Origin: Chimonanthus salicifolius
Taxonomy: Eukaryota; Streptophyta; Magnoliopsida; Laurales; Calycanthaceae
Assembly (NCBI GenBank): GCA_013350335.1
Contig: CM023534.1
Location: 23,579,302 to 23,643,301 of the forward strand
DNA length: 64,000 nt
Direction of reading: 5' to 3'
Under the pieces are notes generated by a model. The model worked only from the letters and a program-made list of their open reading frames with translations, was not told where the DNA came from and ran no database searches. A program made the translations under genes and the position numbers. Below, one piece after another: positions 1 through 11,206 of the stretch. Within the stretch, counting starts at the first letter, position 1; every line of letters begins with the position of its first letter.

Positions 1-555
1 AGAAATGAAGAAACCAAACTAAGATAGCATAGGCAAATCATAAATCCTAGAACCTCTCCCAAGCTTGTGATTTGCATACATTGACATCTTCTTCATTAAA
101 GAGATCAAAGCTAAGGAGTACTCTCAGAAGCACATCTACATTCAAGTGATCTACAAAGGCAAGTGTTTCTCATTATTTTTATTTTAATCATCATCTTGTG
201 AAGTGGATTAAAGCATGGTGCTTAAACCACTATAAAAAATAGAGGGATAAGGAAGTCGACCGCGGTAGGTCGAACCTTTCAAAATTAGGATTTGAACTAG
301 GTGAAATGCTCCACATAGTGTATTTGGGATGGCCTTAGATTGGGTGAGTCCAACAGTGTATGTAAGTTTGTTTAAACCGAACCACTATACATCGGGTGTC
401 CATGTGTTTGATAAATTTCTTGTGTGAGTGTTAAATTAACATGTACACGTCTTGTTCACACAATACCAAACATCTTGATTAATATTAACTTTTACTAAGT
501 CAAGATATTTGCAAAGAACCGAAAAATTGGGGATTGTCTTATTCACCCCCCTCTA
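1..555 (+). mobile_element. SIRE/Maximus-type copia LTR, 3' portion
   Basis: The stretch resembles the 3' part of the LTR segment at 22421-22780: both share the order GTGGATTAA, CCACTATAAAAAA, CACATAGTG then a short T-rich word, GAGTGAGTCC and a GTGTCC-TGTG block. It ends in a C-run followed by TCTAGA, a context common near the 3' end of SIRE/Maximus LTRs. The left end is cut by the window edge. No clear primer binding site follows, so the exact LTR boundary is uncertain. This is an old diverged copy; similarity was judged by eye. Confidence 0.5.
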
Positions 556-1254
556 GACAATCATTTCTAGCACTTGGAAACTTTCAGTTTTGTCGGCTCT
601 CACTGAATCTTTGCCTCTCTTACTCCGTTGGTGCTCTCTCACGATCACCTCTCTGTTTGACAATGCTTCCTGAGAACGCTGAATGAGCAATTTTTTGAAG
701 GTACTACAATCGATTTCTTTCTTTCCAATTTTTGAGATGAGTACATATGGCAACAGAGCCGTCCAATAGCATGATGATTTTATCCAAATAATGACAACTA
801 TACACTTCATGAGTTGATGTTTGCGTTGCTATTTGATTTAAAAGGTGTGAAAAATTTTATACTCTGAGCATGAGTAGACTAAGCAACTTGAGATGGATTT
901 GTTATGAGGGGGTTGGTTTGCATTGATGTTAATAGGGACAATCGGAATATGTGTTAGACTTTTAGAAGGATCAATATTTTCGTGTAGGTAGGATTCTGAC
1001 AAATATAGTCTTTTGTAGTTAATTTGTCTCACAAGTAGGTCTTTTTCCGAGAGTCGTCTTTATTTTGAACAAAATATTTAATTGTTGGAGATTTGAGACA
1101 CTTTGATTTCAAATTCCTCTGAAGAATTTGAGTTAGAAGTTTGACACTTTAGATTTGGGTTTTTGTTCGTTGGTGATCGTTTGATTTCGAAGTTGAAGTT
1201 ATTGCAGATGTTGTACATGTTGAAGATGATGATTTTGAGTTGGCTCATCACTTG
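556..1254 (+). pseudogene. degenerate copia gag region (element W)
   Basis: This interval lies directly upstream of a recognisable copia protease in the same orientation, so it most likely holds decayed gag. Only the last part supports this: near 1195-1255 one frame gives an acidic run (DVVHVEDDDFELAH) of the kind that precedes the protease in copia polyproteins. The rest is full of stops. An 85-residue open frame on the opposite strand (553-810) matches nothing I recognise. Confidence 0.3.
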
Positions 1255-1500
1255 TATGCCATTCTGATAAGTGGATTTGGATACGGTTTGTACCTATTAT
1301 TGGTGTCCTTGTAGAGATTTTGTTTCAACTTTGAGGAGTTGGATAGTTGGTTCGTTTTTATGGGTAGTGATGATGCCCGTAAAGCGATTTGGATAGGTAA
1401 AATCAGCTTTGAAGTTGTATGATGGGGCAGTCAGAGGATTGGTTGTTCGGTGGGTATCGGATATGAAGAAAAATTTCATCTTATTTGGGTGTTATAGAAT
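1255..1500 (+). pseudogene. copia aspartic protease fragment (element W)
   Basis: Across three frames the plus strand preserves the copia protease and GAG-pre-integrase signature. SDKWIW comes first, then after a frameshift D-T-V-C-T-Y-Y-W-C-P-C-R-D-F (family form D-S-G/A-C-T-Y-H-M-C-P-x-R-D), then MGSDDARKAIWIGKI, then YDGAVRG and SDMKKNFILFG. The catalytic D-S-G/A triplet has become D-T-V, and frames shift at least twice, so it is inactive. Order and spacing match Ty1/copia polyproteins closely. No integrase or RT follows before the 3' LTR, so the element has lost most of pol. Confidence 0.75.
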
Positions 1501-1758
1501 TTGAAGGGGTCGAGCACTGTTTGGATTTGGTATCCACATTTTGTATATTTGGACACCTTTGAGTGTGTGGTGCGTACATGCACATTTGGAGATACATATG
1601 GGTGTGTGTTTAGGCATCTTCGGGTGTCTGGCACCTACGGGTGCATTTGGTGGTAACATTCGACATGGTTTGTTTCGTACGTTTTGTTGGCATGATATTT
1701 CTTGCCAAGGTGGAGTTATCAGAGGTGATTTGTCTGCAAATCTTGCTAAGGTGGAGAT
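1501..1758 (+). other. residual internal region of element W with PPT
   Basis: About 250 bases separate the protease from the 3' LTR, where about 3 kb of pol would be expected. I see no integrase, RT or RNase H motif. TG-rich imperfect repeats occupy 1540-1650. The last bases, AAGGTGGAGAT at about 1748-1758, are a purine-rich tract immediately before TGTTAG and fit a copia polypurine tract that primes plus-strand synthesis. Confidence 0.5.
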
Positions 1759-2226
1759 TGTTAGGAATATGGCTCGATTTGGAGTATTTGTCCGCTTTGA
1801 AATCCAACTTCTTCTTTTCTTATCCTACTTATTCTCTGCTTCTATTTTCGTTTGGGGTTGGTTTTGTAAAACTTAGAAGGACTCTCGGATGGAAAACCTT
1901 TTTGGATTAGGAAACCCTTTTGTATTAGGAAACAAATTATTGGTTATGAAACAATAGAGGGACTTTTGTATGTAGTATGAGTGATCCTTTGGGGCACCAC
2001 CGAAAGAGAGTTTTGAGGAGGGGAGAGAGAAAATCAGTGAGGAAGAGAGATTCTATTGTGGATTTGATATTTGTAATTTGTATCACTTTCGATCTTAATG
2101 GAATTTGTCAATGTTTGCCCATGGACTAGGCTTCGGCCGAACCACGTAAATTCGTGTGTCTTTATGGCTTGATTGTGTGTTTGGCTTTGTACTTCTGCTA
2201 ATTGGATTGGCGATAAAATCTCAACA
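1759..2226 (+). mobile_element. 3' LTR of copia element W
   Basis: The LTR begins TGTTAG right after a polypurine tract and ends CTCAACA, giving TG...CA ends and a length of 468 bp, normal for Ale/TAR/Tork-like copia LTRs. Its right half carries the word GGCTTCGGCCGAACCACGTAAA (here split as GGCTTCGGCC and GAACCACGTAAA), very common in the R-U5 part of plant copia LTRs. The start is well supported; the end could be off by a few bases because no target duplication was found. Confidence 0.6.
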
Positions 2227-2254
2227 ATAACAGATGTGATAATTTGATAATTTT

Positions 2255-2488
2255 CTTTGTTTTCCCTCATCAGATAGTGAGAAAGAAATGCTCACACAAA
2301 TATAGAATTTCAAATGTGTGGAGGATTCTCTCTGTCCAAACTAAAGAAATGAGTGTAAACAATCCCAATATTTTATTTATCTATTGCTAGTACAACAATA
2401 TTTATATACAAAATATATAAACTCTAATTAGCCTTAATGAAAAATGGCTAAACTACCCTTAAGAATATAATAAAATACATTTCTAACA
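2255..2488 (-). mobile_element. 3' LTR of copia element X (approximate end)
   Basis: Read on the minus strand, TGTTAGAAATG starts at 2488 directly after a TTGAGGGCGAG polypurine tract. A TATATAAATATTG promoter-like box follows at about 2395-2410 and then a polyadenylation-like ATAAATAAA. The distal end is not fixed: a CA near 2255 gives about 235 bp. The matching 5' LTR is not present in the window, so no LTR pair confirms the boundary. Confidence 0.5.
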
Positions 2489-3546
2489 CTCGCCCTCAAA
2501 TTCACGATGTTACAATGTTAAACATCGAGAGTTTGCTAAAGAAGATACTAGAAACATGTAACGGTGTGGGACTTCATGAAGAAGTTAGCAAGTTACATTG
2601 CAGAAGAGACAAATGGGAGAGAAAGTGTGCCAAGCTGGTGATGATATCGCACAAAGTGGCAGTCGAACTCAATATGCTTGGTGTGCTCATGAAAGATGGA
2701 GTTATGCGCAATTTAAATAACACTCTTATTATCACAATACATGGCCCGTAAGGGCAGAAACAGAGATTCCCATGTCAGCAAGTAATCAATGAATCCAAAC
2801 GATCTCAATAGTGGTAAAGGCCATAGCTCGATACTTAGCCTCGACAAACGAACAAGCAACAACATCCTACTTTTTGTTTCTCCAGGAAATGAGAGTCACC
2901 TAGAAGGACACAAAAACGAGTATTAGATTTGCAGTCAGTAGGATCACTCACCTAGCCAGCATCAAAGAATGAACAGAGCTCCAAGGCAAATGATGAGGGA
3001 AGTAACAAACTCTGATATAGAGTTCGGCGAACATACCACAAAATACAAACAACAATGGCCCAATGAGTAGTGGTCGATGAGGAGACAAAGTGATTTACAA
3101 TATGGACTGCATATGCAATGTCAGGCCACGTAATGGTGAGATAAACCAAACTCTCAACTATAGTGCGATACAGGGTTGGGTCAGCCAAAGGCACACCATC
3201 AGATGAAGTGTAATGACCATTAAACTCTAAAAGTGTCGCAACTGGTCTGATGTCAGTAATATGAGTTCTCCGAAGAAAATCTGTAGCATACTTAGATTGA
3301 GAGAGAAGATAACCTTTATGAGAAAATGCAACTCGTATCCCAAGAAAGTATCGCAAGTGCCTCAAGTCTTTCATTTTAAATTGTTTGTGCAACTGTCTGT
3401 GCAATGCCATCAGATCATCACCAGTCAAGACCATATCTTCAACGTACAAAAGTAGGAGAATACGACTAGCAGAGGTGGAACGAACAAAGAGGGTTGAATC
3501 ATGAACACTGGATTGAAAGCCAAGAGAGCCAATCACTATGGAGAAC
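2489..3546 (-). pseudogene. copia element X: RT C-terminal half, RNase H, PPT
   Basis: The minus strand encodes the end of a Ty1/copia polyprotein. Around 3290-3520 is the RT palm and connection: SVHDSTLFVRS, LLLYVEDMVLTGDD (catalytic YVDD box changed to YVED), RHLRYFLGIRV, GYLLSQSKYA. Downstream is RNase H with CSFFDAG and, across frameshifts at 2600-2750, HCDNKS-like and IFHEHTKHIEFDCHFV motifs, then a polypurine tract at 2489-2501. Fingers and the first part of palm are missing here but appear in the same orientation at 23584-24233, because a gypsy element was inserted in RT. The break at 3546/3547 is flush with the TG of that LTR. Confidence 0.85.
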
Positions 3547-6500
3547 TGTAAGGACCGGGTGTTTTAACTCCCTATTTTGTATGTAATTTCTCTTTAAATG
3601 AATGAAATGAATGATTAGATTTTTTTGTCCAAAAATGATAAGAATAAAAATATGGTGGATATACATTGAAAAAAATACGGAAACTGAATTTTTCCTGGAA
3701 GATACATCGACAAGGTCGATGTGTCGACAAAACTGAATTTTTCCAGGACGAAACATCGACTAGGTCGATGTGTCTGAAAAATTGAACTTCCCTGGACGAT
3801 GCATAAATTAGATCATTGTGTCTGTGAAAGCAAAAATCGGGACGAAACTTAAATTACCAAAGGGATGCATCAACATGGTTGATGTATCGGTGAAAGGCCA
3901 AAATCAGAATAAGGTAAGTACAAAACACTTAGATGAACATATCGGCCAACTTGATATACCGTGGAATCGAATTGCTCGACAAATCGACGAGGTCGATGTG
4001 TCGGGGTAGTTCAAACGCCTCTAGCAGACGCTTATGTCTATTGCCACCCACGCACCACTTCCCATGCGTGGTTATCCTATCACGCAAATTCTCACCTTCC
4101 AACCACCCATTTAAGGTCTAGGGAAACCGAAGGAGGAAGATAAAAAGGGAGAGGAAACAAAAAAGGGAAAAAGAAAAGAAAGTGAGGAAAATAAAGAAGA
4201 AAAACAGAGAAAGAGAGGAGAGAAGAAAGAGAGAGACCACTAAGTTTCATTCGCTCAAATCTTGCCTTCTCACTCACTCCTCAACCCCAGCTCGACAGTG
4301 AGCTCTTCCCCTCACTACAGACTTCATCTACCTCGAAGAAGAAGGAAGAACCAAGCAAGAGGAAGGAGAAATTGAGCTTGCAAGGAGGGAAGGAAGCAAG
4401 GAGCTCATCCTTCATCCACTCAGTACACCTGCAAATCCCTCGAGGAATGTATATTTTATTGTGATTTTAAGTAAAATAATCACACAAGGATGTTTATAGA
4501 ACATGTAAATACGAATTTAAGAGATAAAGGACCAAAAATAATGGACATGCAAGTAGAGGGAAAGTATGGAAGACGAATCCATGGCTTTCAGACTCAACCT
4601 AGTCGACATATCGACTCTCTCGATGTGTCTCCTGAAACATGATGCCAATAAACCAGAAATATCGAGGTATTAAACTAAAAGGACCCAACCCAGGACGACC
4701 CATCCACGAAGTCGATAATCGGCCTGGGTACGACAAAAATGAAATTGGAACAAAAGGATGATGAATTGATCCCATAACGACCTATCGACAATGTTGATGT
4801 ATCGGTCTGAGTATGATAGAATTGAATATAATAAAAAAGGTGATGAACTGGTCCCAGTACGATATATCGACGAAGTCAATGTATCGGTCTGAAAATGACC
4901 AGAAATGAGTCTAAAGGTGACAAAGGAAGGACGGATCTGTGGACACATTGACTGTGTTGATGTGCCCATGGATCTCTAAGAGATATATTATCCAGGCCAA
5001 TGTATCGGCCTGGGAACGAAGGACAAATATGAACACTAAGAGCAGAAGGATATGTCGACGAAGTCGACACCTCGAATATATGCACCTGTATATGTATCGA
5101 CTGGATCATACATATGGTTTGAAAACAGAGGACATGTCAACGAAGTCAACACTTCGAATATATGCACCTGTATATGTATCGACTAGTTCGATACATATGG
5201 TTTGAAAACAGAGGACAAATACAAACACTGATAAATCAACTCAGGAGGATATATCGACGAAGTTGACACCTTGAGTATATGTACCCCTAGATGTATTGAC
5301 TGGGTTGATACATATAACTTGAGAACAATCGGAAAACACATAGACATAACCAGTCAACATGTTGAGATAATCGATGTGTCGGTTGTGTCCAGGAGAGATG
5401 TATCGACAATGTCGATGTGTTGGCCTGAGACTTTGGCTGTTTTATGGGATTAATTTATCTAATATTAAAATATATGTGTGGACTCTCTTAGACTCTAATG
5501 ACCATCACAATTGACCCTTAGGCCTTATTTAAGACCTACATGAATCGAATTTAAAGGGTTTTACATTATAATGACATGGGGATTGTAATTTGAAACATCT
5601 AAGGTGACGATGGAACCAAGAGTAGCCCGACACCGTTCGAGTGGCTTCATGAGTTATCCCTTTTGTTGATCATCCTAGATTAGGTAGGAGTTCATACTTT
5701 ATTGAAGCACATAAGTGTGAAATATTTATCATTATACTTGTCTTTTCCTTTGAAATTATAAGTCTAGAGTATGAAAAGATTATGTTTTCAATATGATTTG
5801 CATTGAGCTAAATTATCATGATGTTTTATGTATTGCAAAAGTATTAGAACTATATGATGCATGGTTTGTCATCATGATTGCATACATGTACCTCATGCAT
5901 GATTGCATGCGAGGAATTGCATTACCGAGCCAAGAATGAATTGTACGGACATTGTTGGTCTCGTGTACGAAAAGTTATTGATATGATAATGAAATGTTAT
6001 ACTTTGGCCACATCCATTTGTTATGTTACGGTGTTAATTGGGCTAAAGAGCTCCTGAGAAGGTCCCGAAACCCTACGCAGAGGGAGGAGTCCACACTCCA
6101 CCGATAGTGTCGGTTAACTTGTGGATGGGTAACAGTACCTGGGTGGTTGCTGCCACAAATGTTGTTGGACATAACTGACCATTATGAAACTAGTTGGATG
6201 AGATAACTAGTGTGATTTGATGCATGGGTATGGGATAACATTTCATTGATGCATGCAACCCATGGCATATCATTATATGATAAGTATCAAATATGATTTC
6301 TAAATCATGAGATTTTAGTATACTTTCATTTCTTTTGAGAAATGTATATTATGTCATAACATGTGATTTCCCCAACATTGTTATAGTTATATGATATTAT
6401 GTTATCACACGTAGTGCATTTCCTTGATCGGAATTCCTACTGGGCAAGTTGACTAAGCCCGTACGTTTTCCTCCTTTAGATGTTAATGCAGATCATGGCA

Positions 6501-6966
6501 AAGGAGAAGAGGTTGGACCTAGTGGTAGCCAAGCCTAAACAAAATGAAGAAGGAGAATGCTTGGAGATCTTAGTTGCTTTCCTTCGATATTTTGGTAGAA
6601 CAATGTAATTTCATAGGAGTATTTGTTGGGAATGTAATAACTTAGATATGACTCCTATTTTTGGATTTCGTTATGGTATTTGACTTTTATGGTTGAGTAA
6701 TTTCCTATCTTTGCTAATGAAGTGATTAGTATCATGATTGAATGTTATAAATATTTCCCCAATTGTTATTTTCGCAGGTTATGCTAGCACATGCACAAAT
6801 GTTTAGTCAGTTGTCCCACGCATGTGCTAGGTTGGGCCAGTCGAGGGTCGGGTCTTCGTACTCAGGACTCGGTTCGTGTCGTGGCGTACTCCATCATTTT
6901 CCTAATTTCTATTTAAAAAAAATATATACTTTGATTTTAAGCATTGGAAAATGGCGGGTCGTCACA
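3547..6966 (+). mobile_element. 5' LTR of Tekay/Del-type chromovirus A
   Basis: This 3,420-bp LTR starts TGTAAGGACC and ends GGTCGTCACA, directly followed by a tRNA-Met primer binding site. It is collinear with both LTRs of element B (11207-14482, 19127-22420), sharing the start, a purine-rich tract at about 4130-4240, the block AAAGAGCTCCTGAGAAGGTCC near 6044 (in two words) and the CTACTGGGCAAGTTGACTAA region near 6440. LTRs over 3 kb are typical of the Tekay/Del clade. U3 (3700-5430) holds about 18 short palindromes of the ATCGAC/GTCGAT type. No 3' LTR partner survives. Confidence 0.9.
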
Positions 6967-6967
6967 G

Positions 6968-6980
6968 TTGGTATCAGAGC
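6968..6980 (+). promoter_or_regulatory. primer binding site of element A
   Basis: TTGGTATCAGAGC one base after the LTR is the canonical plant retrotransposon site complementary to the 3' end of initiator tRNA-Met, where minus-strand DNA synthesis begins. It is unmutated here, unlike in element B. Confidence 0.92.
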
Positions 6981-7190
6981 GGAATGAAAAGGAATGTAAG
7001 GAATTACTCTAAGTCAACCTCACCTAACGAACTTAGGAGAACTCCCCCCAAACAAAGGACATCAATGAAAACCTAGGAACTTTCCCCAATAAAAATCGAA
7101 GATAAGGAATGATTTGATTATCAATGTATCATGACTATTAGGGGAGCATTTTATGAAACTACTGAATGAATGTTTCTTGGCATAGGAAGA

Positions 7191-7899
7191 ATGCCGCCAC
7201 GAAGAAGACTCACCCGACGCCATGTAGAACGTGTCGAAGAGACAAGTGGCAATGTTCCGCCCGTGCCTCCCGAGCTCCAAAGTTCTGTTCAACCAGTAGT
7301 AAACTCAGTGCTGCAACAGAATCAGACAGGCGGTGGTACAAATACCGCGACTGACTCCCGAGATATGATTCTTGTCAGGGACTTTCAACAGCAGCGTCCC
7401 CCTTACTTTGTGGAAATGAGAGACCCATTGAAGCTGAGAACTGGATCGTGAACACCACCAAGATCCTGAAACTGTTGAGGATCACAGACGATCAATATAA
7501 AATTTTGTTGGCCACATCACAACTCATAAATGATTCGGGTAAATGGTGGGAGACAATGGAAACCAGCTGGATAATGGCAGAGATGACTTAGGAGAACTTC
7601 ACAGAGATCTTCCTAGCAAACTGTTTTCTAGAAGAAGAGAAGGAACTCAAAGTCCACGAGTTCATAGTTCTAACTCAAGGAAGTATGACAGTTGTCGAGT
7701 ATCAACTAGAGTTCGTTAGACTTTCTTGCTACGACCCATACATGATGGACACCGAGTACAAGAAAGCTTGGAACTTTGAGAAAGGTCTAAGCCCCAACAT
7801 CAGGGCTAAGGTGACAATATTCAAATCCGCAACTTTCGCGGAGGTAGTCAGTAGAGCTAGCATTGTAGAGCAAGAACTAATGGAATCGGCTAAGTACAT
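7191..7899 (+). pseudogene. gag of chromovirus A, N-terminal part
   Basis: The frame opens at MPPRRRLTRR (7191), matching MPPRRRNTRR in element B at 14706. An upstream in-frame ATG at 7170 is possible, but the B alignment favours 7191. It runs to about 7410, shifts frame near PPYF, and continues through a retrotransposon gag domain with TTKILKLLRI, GKWWE, FLEEEKELKV, MTVVEYQLEFVRLSCYDPYM and ATFAEVVSRAS. One TAG stop lies near 7590. It breaks at 7899 after AAGTACAT, where a SIRE/Maximus LTR begins; the reading continues at 22795 with the zinc-knuckle region and protease. Capsid-type protein, no longer functional. Confidence 0.88.
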
Positions 7900-8079
7900 T
7901 GTTAGTGCCACGGCTTAGCCGAGCCCTGTTTGTCAATTCCATGACTTGGGAAGAAGCACTTGCTAAGAAGCTTGAAGACTCAAAGATGATCAAGAATGAA
8001 GATCATGCTTCATGAGGCTCATAGCTCATCGTTATGGTAATCACAAATAGGTATTATAGCCATAGATGACCATAGGTGG
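7900..8079 (+). mobile_element. SIRE/Maximus-type solo LTR, segment 1
   Basis: TGTTAGTGCCACGGC at 7900 starts a copia LTR inserted in the gag of A. The preceding five bases TACAT recur at 22795-22799, and the opening TGTTAG is the exact inverse of CTAACA at 22775-22780. The segment stops at GGTGG (8075-8079), the target duplication of the next insertion. Rejoining segments 7900-8079, 10630-11206 and 22421-22780 gives an LTR of about 1.1 kb with no internal coding region, hence solo. Confidence 0.75.
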
Positions 8080-8771
8080 TGTAACACCCGATCCTGCTAT
8101 GGGTATGTTACCACTGATACCGAACTACAAAGTGGTGAGACACAATACCGGTACTATTTTTTTTCCTTTCTTAACCACTATCAACAACTATAGAGGTTTA
8201 ATAAAAGTACCACAAAAATTCAACCAACATGACAAAGTAATAAACTGTTATTACAGTTATCCATAATATCAGACATCATTCGAAATAAACATGCAAAGTG
8301 TTCTCTCTAGATAACAAAAGGAGAATACGCCAAACAACCCTCGGTTGTCATCACCTAGACTTGACCTTGGGACCCGCTGGGTCCCGCCTCCGCCAAGCCA
8401 CTTGAAAGGCAAGGGGGTCAGTACTACATACCCAGTGAGAGAACATGTAAATATATTCACACCCTAAAGATCACACACTGCAAAACTACCACTGTGAGGT
8501 TCATACATAGTCCCACGTACACACATGACTCACCATATGAGCCATCCAACAAGTGTTCGATCGAACCATCACCACCCTGTCATGGGTTCAACCCATCCAC
8601 CGCGGCACATACCGGCATGCCCACTCTCAGGCCGTAGCCCTGAATGTCTTACTACACCTCTAGTTACCCCTAATCCGAAAGTGTCCTAGACTAAAACATC
8701 GCACAATCTCACGTCATAGGTTGCCCCCACTCTACAGGTATCGCAACCTGGAACACCGCATCATTCCATTC

Positions 8772-9262
8772 CTGAGATTGTCCCCACCCCGCAGGTGTCA
8801 TAGTCTGGAATAACACATCGTAAGGAATAACACATCATACGGAATAACACATCATATCATAACTCAGACTGTCCCCACCCTGTAAGTGTCATAGTCTGGA
8901 AATACACATCATATCACAACTCAGACTATCCCCACCCTATAGGTGTCATAGTCTAGAATAACACATCAAATCATAACTCAGATTGTCCCCACCCTATAGG
9001 TTTCATAGTCTAGAATAACACATCAAATCATAACACAGACTGTCCCCACCCTTTAGGTGTCATAGTCTGGAAAAACACATCATATCACAACTCAGACTGT
9101 CCCCACCCTATAGGTGTCATAGTCTGGAAACACACATCATATCACAACTCAGACTGTCCCCACCCTATAGGTGTCATAGTCTGGAAACACACATCATATC
9201 ACAACTCAGACTGTCCCCACCCTATAGGTGTCATAGTCTGGAATAACACATCGTAAGTCCAA
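8772..9262. repeat. 57-bp minisatellite inside the nested solo LTR
   Basis: The word TCCCCACC recurs at 8872, 8929, 8986, 9043, 9100, 9157 and 9214, exactly 57 bases apart each time, with an older diverged unit at 8781. Units contain CAGACTGTCCCCACCC, TAGGTGTCATAGTCTGG and AACACATCATATCAC. The last units are nearly identical, which suggests recent expansion by slippage or unequal exchange. Confidence 0.95.
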
Positions 9263-10074
9263 CTGCCTAATCCCCATCAAAGAACATACCTACCCGCATC
9301 CAACCACATGGGTGGTCTACGCCACATGTCCACTGTATAACCCACATAATGCCTCAAACCCAACTACCCGACAGGTTAAGGGACAACTCTAAGCCCTGGA
9401 GTAACGTAATCTCTAAGTCCCACTGTCATCCATGTACACCGGTTACATGCATGCAGAGACACTCTTTGACATGTTATCAACATTGTATAACGGATCATAA
9501 TCAGACGCATACATTATCATTTATCACGTATTAGTATGTTATGACACATCATGTTGTCAATCAATTGCATCTAAACAAGTAAACATAAATATATTACGCA
9601 TTATCACATCCAATCATCATGATCTTTACCATCACTGAACACGAGGTGGTCTCCTCACCACATAATCATCTAAATAGTTCCCTTGCCGAGTGGCTAAATA
9701 AACATAGGGGTTCCATTCCGCGTACCTTATGTCGCTCAAATAGTTAAATATAAGAATATGCAGAAATGTGTATGGTAAAAGTGTGATAGTTCCTCACTTG
9801 TGTGCGTTTTGAAATTAACTGCGAGAAAATGGGTTTGCCGAGTTGGAGGGGGCTCGATCTGCCGAAACAAGAGCACGAGAATAAGTAAACAAGTAAAACA
9901 AGCCAACAAAGTTTGAACTGAAAAATGGGTCCGAAACTGGGCTGGACCTAAAACTAGGCCTGGCCTGGAACTAGGCTGGGCCCAAAGGATGGACCAGGCC
10001 AAAGCAGGGCCGAGCTGGGCCAGGAACGGCCCGATAGTGAGCTGAGCTGGGCCTGGCTCATCGAGGCCCATACT

Positions 10075-10570
10075 CAGACTAAGCTGAGTTGACTCAGCAG
10101 CCCATCCGAAGGGGAGAAGAAGGGGGAAAAAACGAAGGAAATGGAGGAGGAAGAGGGAAAGGGGAAAACCAGAGGGGGGTCGAGAAAACCATGGGAAAAT
10201 CCAGTAAAATCTAAGGAAATCGGAGGGAAAAAGGAAAAGAAAACAAGGAAAATAGAGGAAAAGAAGTGAAATCGGAGAATAAGAAGGGAAATGAAAGATG
10301 GGAGAGGGGAGGAAGACGGGTAGGGGGATGAGGGAGAAGAAGAAGAAGATACCTGGTTCGGTCGGGCAGCGACGGTGATTTCGGAGATGCCAGCGAAGAG
10401 AGAAGAGAAGTCAGAGAACGAGAGAGGAAGGGGGACAGAGAGAGAAGGAGGCTTGGGAAAGAGCGAAGAAGGCAGAGGCAGAGATGCCGCGGCACTGTAG
10501 CTGTGTGCCGTGGTAAAGGACTTGTGAATACTGGACTGTGAACTCAAATGGGCTCTCGAAGAAACAGACA
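10075..10570 (-). other. pyrimidine-rich leader of the nested solo LTR
   Basis: On the minus strand this is a long C/T-rich tract giving long Ser/Leu/Phe/Pro-rich open frames. It lies in the R-U5-like part of the solo LTR. The plus strand is correspondingly GGA/GAA-rich. The composition alone produces open frames, so I do not call a gene. Confidence 0.55.
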
Positions 10571-10629
10571 TATCGGTATTTCAAGACCGATTGAGAGTAA
10601 CAGGACCGACTCCTCGGTAAAGGGCGACA

Positions 10630-11206
10630 GGTGGTTCTAGGTAACAGGTTTCTAGACTAGAAACTACTATGAGCATGTTTTTGCCCCAGACCGAGCCTCT
10701 TTTATGGACCAACCTCTCGGTGCCATAACTGTCGATCCATCGGCGACACCGACCTGTCGACCGGAAAGTAATTATATCTTTGGGAGTGCATTTAATGCGC
10801 AATGGTCAGGTGGTTGAACGGTAATAAAATATGATCACCAACCTATCGCACCGATCTGTCGGTACTGGACAGTCGAAAAGACCGTTGACACTCCTCTATA
10901 AATATGAGTGTTGTGTGATCGTTTTACTATCTTCCTAGAGCTGAAAAGAGTTTTACACTTTAAGGAACGATCAACACTCTTGGTTTGAGATAAACAACCA
11001 ATAACCAATCTATTGATTGTGCATGAAAGTGAGAAAGAGATGAGGAAAGAAAAGCCATAAACAACCAATCTTTTGGTTGAGTTTGCCAGTGAGTAAAAGA
11101 GGAAGAAAATATATAATCTAGGAAAGCTTTGATTCAACCAAGTTTCCTTGTTACCTGGAGTTTGAGATTGCTATACGACATCAACAAGAAGGAGCATCAG
11201 CAGACA
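10630..11206 (+). mobile_element. SIRE/Maximus-type solo LTR, segment 2 with TATA box
   Basis: This is the central part of the interrupted copia LTR, between the GGTGG duplication and element B. It shows U3 style words (GACCGAGCCTC, ACCGACCTGTCGACCGG), a promoter core at 10891-10910 and a downstream transcribed-leader composition. It ends at AGACA (11202-11206), the probable target site of B; the LTR resumes at 22421 with ACACATCAGAGAG. Confidence 0.72.
10896..10904 (+). promoter_or_regulatory. TATA box of the SIRE/Maximus LTR
   Basis: CTATAAATA preceded by CACTCCT matches the plant TATA consensus and sits where SIRE/Maximus LTRs normally carry their core promoter. Transcription would run rightward, but the LTR is now cut 300 bases downstream by element B. 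Confidence 0.65.

Larger units (their letters stand above)
8080..10629 (-). mobile_element. solo LTR (gypsy-like), minus strand, nested
   Basis: The insert is bounded by GGTGG on both sides (8075-8079 and 10630-10634). It has TG...CA ends; on the minus strand it starts TGTCGCCCTT and ends GGGTGTTACA. On the minus strand it carries a pyrimidine-rich leader (10075-10570), short palindromic CCGAT/TCGG words, a 57-bp minisatellite and, toward the end, CACTGGGTATGTAGTACTGA, a block often seen near the polyadenylation region of chromovirus LTRs. No PBS, PPT or coding region is present. Clade assignment is inferred from LTR style only. Confidence 0.7.

Noticed and set aside
4939..5453. Plus-strand open frames of 60-88 residues in LTR A
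   Set aside because: They are translations of the short palindromic repeats in U3, without codon structure.
6968..6980. tRNA gene
   Set aside because: The tRNA-Met match is just the primer binding site; no cloverleaf is present. The same applies to the other PBS sites.
8772..9262. CRISPR-like array
   Set aside because: Regular 57-bp spacing, but there are no unique spacers; the whole unit repeats. The genome is eukaryotic.
9736..10071. 111-residue minus-strand open frame with Gly/Pro/Ala-rich part
   Set aside because: Derived from GGGCC/GGCCC-like short repeats in the solo LTR (9940-10050); no family resemblance.
10075..10571. 165-residue minus-strand open frame
   Set aside because: Low-complexity Ser/Leu/Phe/Pro from a pyrimidine-rich LTR leader; lies inside a bounded solo LTR.
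10809..10813. Alternative right target copy GGTGG after CA for the solo LTR starting at 8080
   Set aside because: Using it would remove typical SIRE/Maximus U3 sequence (10635-10808) from the host LTR. The copy at 10630 leaves a more plausible LTR. It remains a weaker alternative.
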